From NCBI GenBank assembly GCA_950295325.1, contig OX485805.1, positions 33,531,501-33,595,500 of the forward strand: a stretch of 64,000 nucleotides of DNA, read 5' to 3'. Both the position numbers and the translations under genes were made by a program. The notes beneath the pieces are model-generated. The model was not told where the DNA came from and ran no database searches. It saw only the letters and a list, made by a program, of their open reading frames with translations. Of this stretch, positions 1 to 11,775 are shown piece by piece (positions within the stretch are counted from its first letter, which is position 1; every line of letters begins with the position of its first letter). This stretch comes from Polytrichum commune (Eukaryota > Streptophyta > Polytrichopsida > Polytrichales > Polytrichaceae).

Positions 1-3000
1 TCCATCATCCTTCTGGAAGGTGTTTGTGGAAATCATTTCTGAAAGCGAGGCATGTAAAGTTGTCATAAAGCAAGAAATACCTGACGTTGATTGATTCCAG
101 AGTTCAGATTTTGTACATGCACATGCATTTCACTTCTGTAAATTTGTATCAGTGTTTTACACATACTTACAGGATACCAGCCAATATTTTGTGGCACAGA
201 AAGAAATCTGTCCGTGTTTTAAAAACGTGCACGGGTGTTCGGGCAGTGTGGCCCGCCAGGCACCTGCACCATTCAGTCTTTATGAAGTCAGTCTTCATAT
301 ATTTCAATATACTTGTTTCCCTTTTTAAATTCACATGTAACATTAGTTTTCACATTACTACTCTAACCTACCTAATAGCACGCATGTGGCAACCAAAGTG
401 CATGTGATATTAAGGAGGATTGTAGTGTTAACATGGATGCGTGATAATAGAGAATTAGTGTAGCATGTGACATAATGGAATAACGCAAACTCAATATTGT
501 AATATTGACAATAATGACAATATGATGTGTGCGAGCATGTGGTTTGAATTCTTTGGTGGGTTATTTTAATGTCAAAACCTGCGATATATCGGAGGTAAAT
601 ATGACAACAAGGAAAGAGATTTAAACTGAGCACATTCATTCCCTAGGGTTTGGGGATATAAGAGAGGAAAGTGACATTGTGGAGGTTATGGTGTAGTGCC
701 AAGTGTTGGTGTTGCAGTTTGAGGGTGACGCTAATTTATACCCCCTATATGAGTTCTTTTGAGGGGTCTCGTGCTTGGACCAGGCATGGATTTGCCCCTA
801 GAATTACAATGCATATGGGATATCTCAACTCTCACTTCCTCAAAACCATATGGATTTATTCAAAGTTGATTCATTCTTATCCTACTCGATTGACAAGCAT
901 AGCTATTATAGCTGCTTTATTGGCTTGAAGCCGTGTAAACCATAAATTAATTAACAAACACCTTCCTATTATTACAACAACTTAATGTTCTACCTTCACT
1001 ACAACTTAGATCCTTGTAATGTATTTTAATTACTAAAATACACCCAATTAGGCTTATAGTCCAATATGATACTTTATAAGTATTATTATATTTTCACAAA
1101 AAATAATAAAATATTTTTGAACTACCACACACAATTATCTATCATGTCATGTCGAAATTTTAAAATGAGATAAAATTACTTGGACTACAAAACCTCTAGA
1201 AAGTGCTAACTCTTGCAAGTCCTATCGAAAATACAAAATCATATATATTGAAATCAAGATTGTCCAACATGAACATTCATAACTCCTAGATAAAAATTTA
1301 GATTGTCAAAAGATTAATTGCAATAGAAAGAATACTTCAAGGCTTGTCCTTTAATATATAAAAGATGTAGAGAATGAATTTGGAAGCAATACGTGGCAAG
1401 CCTCTAAAATCAATTGTCCTCAACAAGGTGGTTTTCTATGCAATCTTACACTAACATTCATAACTTTTAGATAAAATATAGATTGTTACAAGACTAAATT
1501 TGGTGTAATAATACTTCAAGATCTATCTATACATATAATCTTTATTATAAATAAACTTAGAACAACTGGTGACAAGCTTCTTAAGTTAGTTGTCTCTATC
1601 GGGCTTAAGATCACTAAAACATCATATTCGAACTTTTGGGAGATTTCCAGTCTCCCAATTTGATGACAATTTAGGTGGAGTTGACCTAAAATGTACCCAG
1701 TGGGTACATTTTAGGTCGACTCAACCTAAACTGTATTTTCCCAAAATCATGGAATTTTCCCAAAATTTCGAATATGGTGTTCTAACTAGTTAAACATTTT
1801 TGAGAAACTAAATGTCACCTTCTAACTAGAAAAGGTGAGTTATATTATAAATGTAACACAAGAAATAAGAAGGAATGAGCTTGACATAAGAAAAAAATAA
1901 AAAATAAAAAAATCACATCAATGTCTCTTATATAATATTAGCCTATCAATTAAGTTCACTAACATACTCATTAATTCTTATACTTGAAGAAGTTGAACTT
2001 GAGACCATCTTTTTAAAGATTGTTGAAATTCATTGGCTTTGGGCATCCATCTAAAGACTAGGCCCTATCAATTTTCATCCAAAAAATTCATCCGTTATCC
2101 TCTTCCAACTCTTGAGCTCTTTGGAAATGCTTGGAAGGTTAAGGTCTTGCTTGACCTTTCAACGATCTCCTCATACTATTGATTTTTGGCCTTCCTTCTT
2201 TCTTCAAGAGGAATGGTTATGCTCGATCAATCCAAAGCCTGTGTGTTTTTACACAATATGTAGTATTGGAAGCAAGGAGGTGTCATGCCCACAATTTAGC
2301 AATTCTCATCACCTCTTGATTGCCTTTCAATTGTGCTCTCAACTATGATGGGGAGCATAAATCACGTGGACTCATGAGCTCCTAACCTAAAATCATTCCT
2401 AATTGAATCAGCCTAGGATGGCGATTACCTAATTACTACAGACTCCTTAGGATTTCCTTGTAATCTTTTCCTTTATTTCTCAATACTTACACCTTCATGG
2501 CAAATTTACGCTCAATTATTCTCCGTCCATGGATTCAAGTATATTCCAATATTTTCCAATCATAATCATTCGAGACTACTATATTACCTTGGCTTCAGGG
2601 TTTCATGCCCTTACCAGACTATCGACTATGCCCCTAGACCTCTCACATCATACTTATCTTTTCTGGAGAGGATAGGTGATCCATTTGCACCAGACTATAG
2701 CCATACATGCACTTTTACTTAGAGTGAGTCAAAGCTAGGTATATTCAAATAACAAACACATATAATTGATCATTCACAATTTTGAGGTTTTCAGGCTATG
2801 GACATTACACGACCCCTTTGAATATTGACATCACCACAGACAATAGACTCAATGTGACTGCAAAGATATTAAGAGTTTTTATATTATAAACGGAAGCAAC
2901 AATGGTCCAAGGAATCGCTCCCATGCAATAAAGTTGTAACACACATTATGGTCCCAAGATTATCCCCACTTTAAAATATGGATCAATCCCTAATCCGCAA

Positions 3001-4080
3001 ACTCTCAAAAGTTTGTTGTCCTTACAACCACTCTCTCTACCTCTCTCAGACTCTCTAACTCTCTCCTCCACCACACTTCCTAAAAAATTCTATATCTACT
3101 TCTGAAGTATACAACTTCTCATATCAGACTTTTGCCTTCCCAATTCTGACTTTTTCTATCTCCTAGGCTATGGCCCGCATTCAACACATGGCAATTTAAA
3201 TAACCGGTACTTCAGCCCCTTTTCACACTTTATTTCTTATTCAATAAAAAACATAAAAAAATCTCTATTACAATTATGACAAGGAAAAAAATTAATTGAT
3301 AAGAAAATCAAGTGAACCCATCATATCTAATAGCTCAAGATATTGGTTTGATGTTCAGCTTGAAAAGAAGTGGAAGAAGAAAATATTCTTTATCAAAATG
3401 AATAATGATTTGTTATATAGGTGCAATCACAATAAAGTAGACAGGTCACAACTCCTGATTCCTACTAAGGTTTAAGTAAAAACGATTCAAAATTATGTAC
3501 TAACTTTGATTTTTATGAAAATTTTATAAACATTAGAAAATTTGAACTACAAAGCCAAGCAATTTTTGCTGACAACAATGATTTCAAGATGGTACAAGTA
3601 GGTGACATTAAACAAATATTAAACAAGTTTTGTTTAGAACCCAAAGGGTGGAACTCTTTATACCACGTACGAACTAATGTGCGTGTAAGGAGGGGTATTA
3701 TTTGAGGCATTAGCATACATAGTATACATAAAGACGAGGTATTATTTTAATCTAATATGTACATCTAGAGAGGATATGAATGTTTTTGAAGTACAAAAGG
3801 GGGCCTTAAGGTTTAGAGAAATTAACAATAGATGTGTTAGTTTCAACCAATTCACATTTTCATTTGTTGTTGTCAAATGGTATGTTCTTGTTAGGGTTTG
3901 CATTTGAGTTCTAGGGTTTTAGTATTTACATACTAGAGGCTCTTGGAGCGTACTTGGGCTTCCTTGAGTTTTTCTCTTTGGATTGTGGCTAACTTATTAT
4001 TGCTCGTCTTTATTTGTTTCATATAATTGTTGAAATTACATGCTATGAATTAAAAGGGTTTCATGATTTTCTCATTGAAA
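1..4080. other. AT-rich intergenic DNA, no gene recognised
   Basis: No open frame here resembles a known protein and none shows sustained coding character. The stretch contains one copy of a dispersed repeat (804-1005) and, at about 3655-3720, an inverted copy of a segment found again near 11130-11185. Short open frames at 87-407 and 1590-1793 look like chance frames in AT-rich DNA. Confidence 0.6.
804..1005 (+). repeat. Dispersed repeat family, copy A
   Basis: Shares the motif TACAATGCATATGGGATATC and the following CTCAACTC...TTTATTCAAA tract with copies at 4143-4330 and 7793-7920, all in the same orientation. Copies A and B also share a distal block (TAACAAACA...CTTCCTAT...CTCTACCTTCA), which in A is separated from the proximal block by about 80 extra bases. 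The family is unidentified; it may be LTR-derived or a short non-autonomous element. Confidence 0.6.
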
Positions 4081-4142
4081 AGTGAAAGAAATTACATGTA
4101 TTAAAGTCGTATATAATTCACAATATATCCTTTGTATATGTA

Positions 4143-4330
4143 ATCTCACCCCTTGCCTTGCCCTTTATTGCACATCTCTCTCCTTGGTTCATACAATGCA
4201 TATTGGATATCTCAACTCCCATTTTTCCACAAATCATACAAGTTTACATAAACCTTATTCATTTTTAATACTCTAACAAACATTTTCCTATGACTACAAG
4301 CAACCTAACGCTCTACCTTCAACACTCTCA
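4143..4330 (+). repeat. Dispersed repeat family, copy B
   Basis: Begins with a pyrimidine-rich block (CCTTGCCTTGCCCTTTATTG) that copy C at 7793 repeats almost exactly, followed by the shared TACAATGCATA...GATATCTCAACTCCCA block. B and C are direct repeats that bracket the Copia remnant and the minisatellite, so they could be relics of LTRs, but no primer-binding site or clean TG...CA ends were found. Confidence 0.6.
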
Positions 4331-4556
4331 CTTTGCGAGTAATCGAAGGATTTCAATTTCATTGTCCTTGATAATGATTGTTGCCTCTCGTTCCGAAATA
4401 CCATATTTTTGAATGATATGGTTTTACACAACTCTAAATTATCATCCAAATATAACGTATTTTCCCTTTCTACAACATGTTGGTGCAAGATGTGGTTCTT
4501 CCACAATTCTTCAAACACCCGTCGCATCTTGTGAGGTTTGTTTGCTCTTGTTAAGG

Positions 4557-6060
4557 CTACCCCTCTACATCAACACCTAAATTTGGTTGCATTCCCTCGT
4601 TAAAATTGTTTTGGGGCGGCAATATTAACAAACACCCTTTGTTTACTGGTCTTCCTCTTGGTGCTTGAATTGCAACCACATTAGCTCTCACTTGCTCCTC
4701 CCGCTCCTCAGTATCTTCATCAAGATTAAACGAAAGTAATTTGGAAGATTCGGCCACCCCAACCAACATGGGAGCCTCATTTCTCCCATTTGGATGCATT
4801 TCCAAATCACTTCCTATAATTTTGTACAATCATCTATAAAAACAACATCTCCTATGCGGCCAACCATGTCTGAATGTGCTATATCCAATAGCTTACTTGC
4901 TTGCCTTCTCTTATCGTTGGGAAATGTTGCCCTAAGTTGTTGTGCTTCAATGCATGTTTCATGAATCGATGAAGACGTGGAACAAGGAATTTCGCTAAAC
5001 ACCTTCCATTAATCCATGAAATGCATGAACACCTTCCCATTAATCCAAGTGACGAATTTCATGCTTAAATGCATTGTCTTTCCTCCATGATTATGTCAAA
5101 TGAGTGGCATCACTCCATGCACCTTGTTAAAATTCAATTCGTATAAATTTCCATTACAAAGTCTTATGGAAATCACCTCTCCATCTGGACCTCTCACAAT
5201 ACCCTCATTATGGTTAAATTACACTTTTGACCCATTCAACAACAACTTGCTCACCGAGAGCAAATTTGCTTGCAATTTGGGCATATAAAAAACATCTTTG
5301 ATATAAATTCTCTTGATTTTACCTTTCACCATCACCTTGACAACAATGAAACTCATTTTAATCACTTTCACGACGTGGAGCAATTACCTCATACATGTCA
5401 AATGCCATCCTACGGAAAGCCATATGGTTCGATACCTCCAAATCCAAGATCCACTTACACATCGCTTTCAAATGCGCTTCATGTTTTGTTGTAAATGCAT
5501 TGTCGTCATACTCTTTGGTGTTGTTTGCATTCTCTTTATTATCATTCTTTCCCTTGTAATAAAAATATGCAATGTGGTATGATTTGCCACAACAATAGCA
5601 TGCTTGACGTCTTTGCGCCAAGATGGATTGTCCACTTTACATTGACGCAACACCAATGCAACATCATCACCTTTTGGCTCCTTCTCCTTCCTCTTGGATA
5701 TTTCATGCATCAAACAAGTTATTATGTATTCTATGGTCAATTTTTTCATTGGTATCGTCTCCAAGGCCATGATCAAGTGTTTGAATGAGGATGACCAACT
5801 CTCTAGCAAAGTCATGACATCATCTTCACTTTTCACGAGCATCTTCAAGCAAGCAAGCTATTCTATAAGTACCTTGACCTTGTTGATGTGGTCTAATAAG
5901 TCATCACCTTCATCAATTTTGCATGTGAATAACTTGCGGCAAATGAAAAAAATATTCGACAAGTTTTTAATCTTGTGGATGTTGCAAAGGATTTTCATAC
6001 CTTTATTGGTCCTTTACAATTTAACTAATATGCACAAGTTGATTATCCGCTAAGTTGAGA
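4557..6060 (-). pseudogene. Decayed Ty1/copia retrotransposon (gag-protease-integrase remnant)
   Basis: Read on the minus strand, broken frames follow copia polyprotein order. At about 5930-5640 is a gag segment (a DHINKVKVLI-like stretch, then CKVDNPSWRK). A zinc knuckle follows at about 5600-5570 (CYCCGKSYHIAYF, with the last Cys lost), then a protease segment near 5450 in which the expected D-S-G of WILDSGAS has become WILDLEVSNHM. At 4975-4814 is the start of the integrase zinc-binding and core region (ATFPNDKRRQASKLLDIAHSD, then VFIDD). Stops and frameshifts interrupt every part, and no reverse transcriptase or RNase H was found. The element is inactive. Family assignment rests on motif order and is fairly secure; the ends are not defined. 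Confidence 0.75.
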
Positions 6061-6379
6061 ATAATGATGGATAATCCTTACTTTACATGCCTTTGATATT
6101 CTTTCTTCACTTTGGGATCAACGTTGGAAGGTAGAGGTGCCTCATATTCATCCACAATGCCCAAAAGATCCACAGAAGACAACTCCATCTCCAATTTGAA
6201 CTTTCAATAATTAAAATTCTTTGCATCGAACTTGTCAATGACTCTAGTGCCCTCCCTCGCCTTCAAGTGATGTCATGTTTTGCTAAAAAATTGGGGATAT
6301 ATATTTTCATCACTCAATTCAATACTTCCTTAGTAATTATGTGCACTCAATGACTTACAAATCTTAGCCAACCCCTCTT

Positions 6380-7640
6380 AAGGCCAAATGAGCCCTTCTT
6401 GGTCTCAAATGTGCTCTTGCACCTCAATCTACTCAATTCATGCCTTCTTGCTTTTTAATATACCTTTGAACTCTAAATCCACTCAAATAAGTCCTTTTGT
6501 TCTCAAGTGTGCCTTTGCACCCTCGATCCACTTAGGTCAAATATTTTTCAACTCAAATGAACTAGTTTGCTCTCAAATTTGCCTACATGTTGACCTTCAA
6601 ACCACTTAAAACAATATATTTTTCAACTCAAATTTGCATTTGCGCTCCTAGTGTACTTAAATTAGGCCCCCTTCAACTTAATATGCCATTGCACTCTCAA
6701 ATTACTCAAACCAAGACCTCTTCAACTCAAATCAAGCATTTTTCAACTCAAATGCATTCTTCCGCTTCCAATACACTCATATTAGGCCCTCTACAACTCA
6801 AATGTGCCTTTGCACTCCAACTACACTCAAATGAGGCCTTTTCTAACTTATATGTTCCATGGCACCTTCAAACCACTCAAAACAAACCCTCTTCAACTCA
6901 AATGTGTCTGTGCGCTCCCACTACACTCAAATCAAGCCCTCTAACCCTCAAATGTGCTTTTACCCTCGCAAAACACTCACATCATATACTTTTCAACTTA
7001 AATGCGCCTTTGCACTCTCAATAGACTCAAATGGCCTTCAATACCCTCAAATGTGCCCAATTGCATTCAAAAAACTCAAATAAGGTTTTCTTCCACCCAA
7101 ATGGCCTTAATACCCTCAAATATGTATAGTTGCACTCAAGGCCCTCAAATATGATATGTTTCAACTCAAATGACCTTAATATCCTCAAATATGCACAAAT
7201 TCCATTCAACATCCTCAAATCAGGTTCTCTTAACTCCAATGTCTTTAATAATCTCAAATGTGCACAACTTGCACTCAGCACCCTCAAATCACATCCTCTT
7301 CAACTCAAATGACCTCACTACCCTCAAATGTGTACAATTGCACTCACAACTTCAATCAAACCCTCTGCAACTCAAATAACCTTCAAAGCACTAAAAAATG
7401 CATAAATGCACTCAACCAACTCAAATCACCATTGAAATGCATCAAATATGCATTCCAACAATACAAACACTCAAATCAACATTTACAACCTCCAAAAATG
7501 CACTTGTACACCTCCGATGCTCCAATGCTCCAAACCTTCAAGCCTCCAAGCACCAAGAGATCCCCCAAACGTACTCCAATGCACCTCCAACTCAAAGCAC
7601 CCCAAAAGCTCCTCCGAGCATTAAAACCTCTCAAGATCCA
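6380..7640. repeat. Degenerate minisatellite, about 50-bp then about 67-bp units
   Basis: Roughly twenty imperfect units built on TTCAACTCAAATGTGCCTTT-GCACTC-...-ACTCAAAT-AGGCCCTC. From about 6560 to 7030 the period is near 50 bp; from about 7030 to 7390 it grows to 66-70 bp by gain of an extra block like AATGGCCTTAATACCCTCA. Past 7400 the array decays into scattered CTCAAAT and CTCCAA motifs. Because 50 is not a multiple of 3 the frame rotates each unit, which leaves several stop-free frames on the + strand; these are by-products of the repeat, not a gene. Confidence 0.8.
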
Positions 7641-7792
7641 CTTCCTTACCAACTAGTAATCAAATCTCTAACTCTAGAACTTGCACGAATGGGCCCATCA
7701 CCTATTGAAGCATAATAGAACTAGATATTACATTGCACAAATAAATACACATACACGAAGGTATATGACACAATGCTTGGAGTGAGATGGTT

Positions 7793-7920
7793 ACCCTCAC
7801 CCTTGCCTTGCCCTTTATTGCATTTTTCCTCCTTGGTTCATACAATGCATACAAGATATCTCAACTCCCACTTTCCCACAAACCATATGGGTTTATTCAA
7901 ACCTTATTCACTCTTAAGGC
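7793..7920 (+). repeat. Dispersed repeat family, copy C
   Basis: Direct repeat of 4143-4273: the CCCTTGCCTTGCCCTTTATT block, then CCTTGGTTCATACAATGCAT, then GATATCTCAACTCCCA and CTTATTCA. It diverges from copies A and B after the CTTATTCACTCTTAA stretch. Confidence 0.6.
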
Positions 7921-8315
7921 CCTCATGTAAAACCTCCCCAAAGCCAATTCCCCTAGGGTGGACTCTTTAATGTTCAATGTATTTCTAAAATTTGACATGC
8001 AAAATATGAAATTAAAGTCCCTATGTACAAGAAGTTCATAGAGAAAAAAACATTTATATACACACACTAACGGCATGCTAGAAAATTGTTATATATATTA
8101 AGCTTTTCACTTATGTTTAATTTATATGTAAAATGCACTAAGAGTCCCATCTGAGCCTTGGGGGAGGGGGACTCTTTGTTGGCTCTGTCTGTAGGACAGA
8201 GGCTATGCATCAACTTCTTCGTTTCAAGAGCAAATTTCCTAACCAGTTTGCGTTCACACATGGACGTTACTTGTTCTTGTTATTTTTGGTCCACTTTATT
8301 TAATGTGGATGTTAA

Positions 8316-8421
8316 CTATAATTATATATGTATATGTATATGTGTATGTGTATATGTATGTGTATATGTAGGTGTATGTGTATTTATATGTATTTATATA
8401 TATATATATATGTATATATAG
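8316..8421. repeat. TA/TG-rich microsatellite
   Basis: About 100 bp of alternating purine-pyrimidine sequence made of TATATG, TGTG and TATA repeats, ending in an uninterrupted TA run near 8396-8410. The open frame across it (isoleucine/cysteine/valine-rich) is an artefact of the repeat. Confidence 0.85.
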
Positions 8422-10085
8422 AACTATAGTTGCTCCCAAAAATGCATTGAAAGAAATCTAGTTAACTATAGTTATTTCGGCAGTTCTTGATTATTTATTC
8501 TAAATATTTCGGGTGATATCAAAATCCTTGACCTACATTTGAGAAGAAGGTGCACAAAATCCAAGAAAGGTTTGGTATAGTAAATAGCCATGGATTGGCA
8601 TGAGCAAAGTGGACAACTATAATTGTAGTCTTTCATAGTAAAGGACAAAGCCTCACGGTTCTACCGTTTTCTTGTTAGAAACCTAAATGTTGTCCTCGGG
8701 GGGGGGGGGGCACTCCCTTGTATATTTTGCATACACCTGCGATAATGACCTATTAAAATGGGGGCTATTTACCTATGAGAAAGGATTATAAGGGATGCTA
8801 ATTTTTGAAATAATGGTAAATTGTTGTGATTATTTGCACCCTATTGGTAATTATAAATTCTTGGATGGTTGATTTTATGGTACCCTATATTACTTATATG
8901 TATTTTTTTCCCCTGATTGCCCCCATTCCTTAAAGTGTATGATACAGTAGAATTCTTGTTAGAAGCACATGTACAGAGTAAGAGAAACAAATATTTACTA
9001 GGGTTTAGGGTTCAGGGTCACACTGAAGTCCGGGCAAAGCAAAACACTAAACAATAACAACAAAAGATTGCAATTACATGTCATAAAGCAACACGAGCCA
9101 ACGAATAAAAGTTGTGTTGGATAACACAGTTAGAAACCTTGAGGTCTTAGGGAACAGGCCAGCCACATGTGTCTCAAAGTCACATTTACAAGGTTTGCAA
9201 AATCCCTACAATTGATGCCTTGATATTCCAATCCTACACATTGGAGGAAAATCCCACGCCATGCAAGCAAAATCCACCTAAACTAGCTAGGCTACCATTT
9301 ACACATGTGGGAGATATAAGGGTACTCGAACTGAAATGACTACTACAGATTTCAAGGTATACTAATGTTCATTAAGCCTTTTTCCAAATTATATCTCCAC
9401 ATGTGTGAGATAGTACAAATTTAGTAGGTTTTATTTTTTATTTGAAATGAACTCACTCAATGAGTTTGCATCTACCTCATCTAAGGTGTAGATTTTGCTA
9501 GTTGATTCATACAGTATAGACACAGTTGAGATAATAGCATCCATATCAACCCCACACACAACCACTCTCAACATACTTATATTTGTTGAGACCCGGCTGT
9601 TTTTTGAACCAATGGAGGTAAGCCATAGCAGTTGGGAAGAGCGTTTCTCTATTTCCGTTATGGACTACACGTTTCATCAAGTCAATGGGTTGCCAATAAT
9701 TGCCCCACTTAGTACCAACCTTCACCCTTATCTTTTGAACCCTTCCTATATAGAACATGCCATATTTTGGTAGCAAAGTATTTAATTTTTGAAACTATCG
9801 CTTTTTCTCCATGCTATTTTATATGTACCACTTAGGTAATTTAGTCATGTTTTGTCAAATGCTATATTACATATAATCATGTTTCACAATCCCAAAGCAC
9901 CCTATACTACATCTAATAATTTACAAATTTTACGCCAAATTTTTATACAAGACCCTATATTTTATCGCACGTAGTTCCTACGTTTTTTGCCAGTGCCCCC
10001 CCCCCCCCGAGATGTTGTCACTATGAAATTACACCCCTTTCTAAGAGAAATTTATAGAGATATCAAATGTATGTGCTCTAACAAT
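8422..10085. other. Intergenic, no gene recognised
   Basis: AT-rich DNA with a 13-G run at 8698-8710 and a 13-C run at 9996-10008. A minus-strand frame at 9776-9546 (tryptophan-rich, about 76 codons, no plant-style start context) could be a transposon fragment, but I could not match it to a family. Confidence 0.5.
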
Positions 10086-10089
10086 AGGC

Positions 10090-11190
10090 TAGAAAATGAA
10101 CTTGCGTATTTATACTAAGGTTTTCAATTCAATGTGATAATTTTCTCCACTATATACACAAAATATAAATCATGAAAAAAAAATCCTTTATCGTGTTTCC
10201 AATCCACTTCCACTTTCCAATGAGAAAGTCATTGAACTCATTCTCATGAAACTCGACAAGTGCATCAGATGAACAAAGACAAGAACATAATAGGGAGAGC
10301 AAACTCAAGGGAGCCAATGAACGCTTCAAGAGCCCCATGTTTACAAAACCTAGAAGCCATGTGCAAACCCTAATAAAAATAGATGGGGTAGTTATTGAGG
10401 ACTATTACCATATGACAACAATGAATGAAAACGTAAATAAATGAACCTAGCACATCTATTGTCAATATTTCTCCAAATCTTAGGGCCGCTTTTGTACATG
10501 TACCTTTACTTTAATAGCTTATTTGAATGTACACGCTAAAGAAAAATAATAGCTATCTCATATATACTATGTATGCCTCAAATAACACCCCTTTCTACAG
10601 TCACTGTAAAATTTGTAAGTGGTATGAAGAGCCAATGAAGAGTCCACCCCCAAGGGTATCCTAGATAATACACTCATGTATTTATACTAATCTTTTTATT
10701 TTATATGTGATTAATACCTTCACTACATACACAAAACAAAATCGTGAAAAAAATAGACCTTTATTACATTTACAATCCACTCTCACTTTCCAATTAGAAA
10801 GTTATAGATTTTATTTTCATTTTATTTTCATCCATTAGGATGTAATTCATGATAATCCGAGCCCTTAGAACTAACATCATGGAAGCTAGGGGAAACATGG
10901 TATCTAGACTTACCATCATATGATCAGTTAAGTAATAAGTCCACTTTGACCCATTTGACATTTGGTACCAACATGTCATTATTGTTATATGCAAAGGGTG
11001 GACCTTTCATTTTTTTTCTCCAAAGCTTAGGACCCTCATTTGTACATCTACCTCTACTTTAAAATTCTTAATACGTCTTCAATATATGCACTAGAGAAAA
11101 CAATTTACTACCCATCATGTACATAATGTACAATAATGTCTCAAATAATATTTCTTTTACACTCATATTAGTTCGTATGTGATATGTAGA
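10090..11190 (+). repeat. Tandem direct duplication, about 0.55-0.57 kb per copy
   Basis: Landmarks recur in order at a spacing of 547-572 bp: TATTTATACTA at 10107 and 10679; CTTTCCAAT-AGAAAGT about 110 bp later in each copy; CTCCAAA-CTTAGG at 10471 and 11018; a GCCTCAAATAA/GTCTCAAATAA block; then GTATG..ATGTAGAGCC-type ends. The copies have diverged substantially (roughly 75% identity by eye), so the duplication is old. Part of the distal end recurs inverted at 3655-3720, showing that this is a dispersed family that happens to be tandem here. Confidence 0.65.
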
Positions 11191-11191
11191 G

Positions 11192-11211
11192 CCCCCCCCC
11201 CCCCCCCCCCC
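11192..11211. repeat. Poly-C tract, 20 bases
   Basis: Uninterrupted run of 20 C, immediately after the second copy of the duplicated segment. It is the longest of about ten G or C homopolymer runs in the repeat-rich part of the window. Its exact length is doubtful because sequencing of such runs is error-prone. Confidence 0.8.
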
Positions 11212-11652
11212 GGAACCAAGTCACACATTTTTTGAGGATTTTCAAGTATTGAAAGCTTTCATCATTGAAAAAAGGATTGACAATGTAGAAAAGACTTCAA
11301 TTGCTTTTTTGATATTGGACCTTCAAAGCAATAACAAGCTTATACTAAACAAGGCTAGTTTTTGTGGATCTACGATAGGCTCAAACATCCTTTCAAATGG
11401 ATGGAACTTCTGAGTCCCATTGCCCTATCCAATTACAATAAATTTACCCTCCAATCCAAATTTTAGTTTTGAGGAGTATGTACATTCTCTCTATGTGTGT
11501 TGTATTAAGTGTTGTCAGATCCAAGTTTAGTATAACCATACAAGTAGGCACTGTGCAATAATTTGTCCCATGACTTATTAGCATTTCTCATGGGAAGAAG
11601 ATTCTATGGGATGAGGTGGAACCCAAACTTTCACAAAGATTTGGCACCTTAA

Positions 11653-11775
11653 GTTCATAACATTATTCAGATTCATAACAATGTTATGTGGGACTGATAG
11701 TATTCCATGGAATATTTCTTCACATATTGTCAGTCCCACATAACATTGTTATGCATCTGAATAATGTTGTGTTTG
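11653..11775. repeat. Long near-perfect inverted repeat (foldback)
   Basis: Left arm 11654-11706 and right arm 11720-11774 are reverse complements over about 50 bp with only a few mismatches (AACATTATTCAGATTCATAA left, against AACATTATTCAGATGCATAA from the right arm reversed, continuing through CAATGTTATGTGGGACTGA). The loop is only about 13 bases. A transcript of either strand would fold into a long hairpin. It could be a MITE-like foldback or a small-RNA precursor; no promoter or target was identified. Confidence 0.8.

Noticed and set aside
6587-7715. Several overlapping + strand frames of 60-145 codons
   Set aside because: They follow the minisatellite period and shift frame between units; composition is set by the repeat, with no domain.
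4100-7930. A complete LTR retrotransposon bounded by repeats B and C
   Set aside because: No primer-binding site, polypurine tract or 5-bp target duplication seen, and no reverse transcriptase between them.
8158-8421. 87-codon frame with a long Ile/Cys/Val/Tyr tail
   Set aside because: The tail is a translated TA/TG microsatellite.
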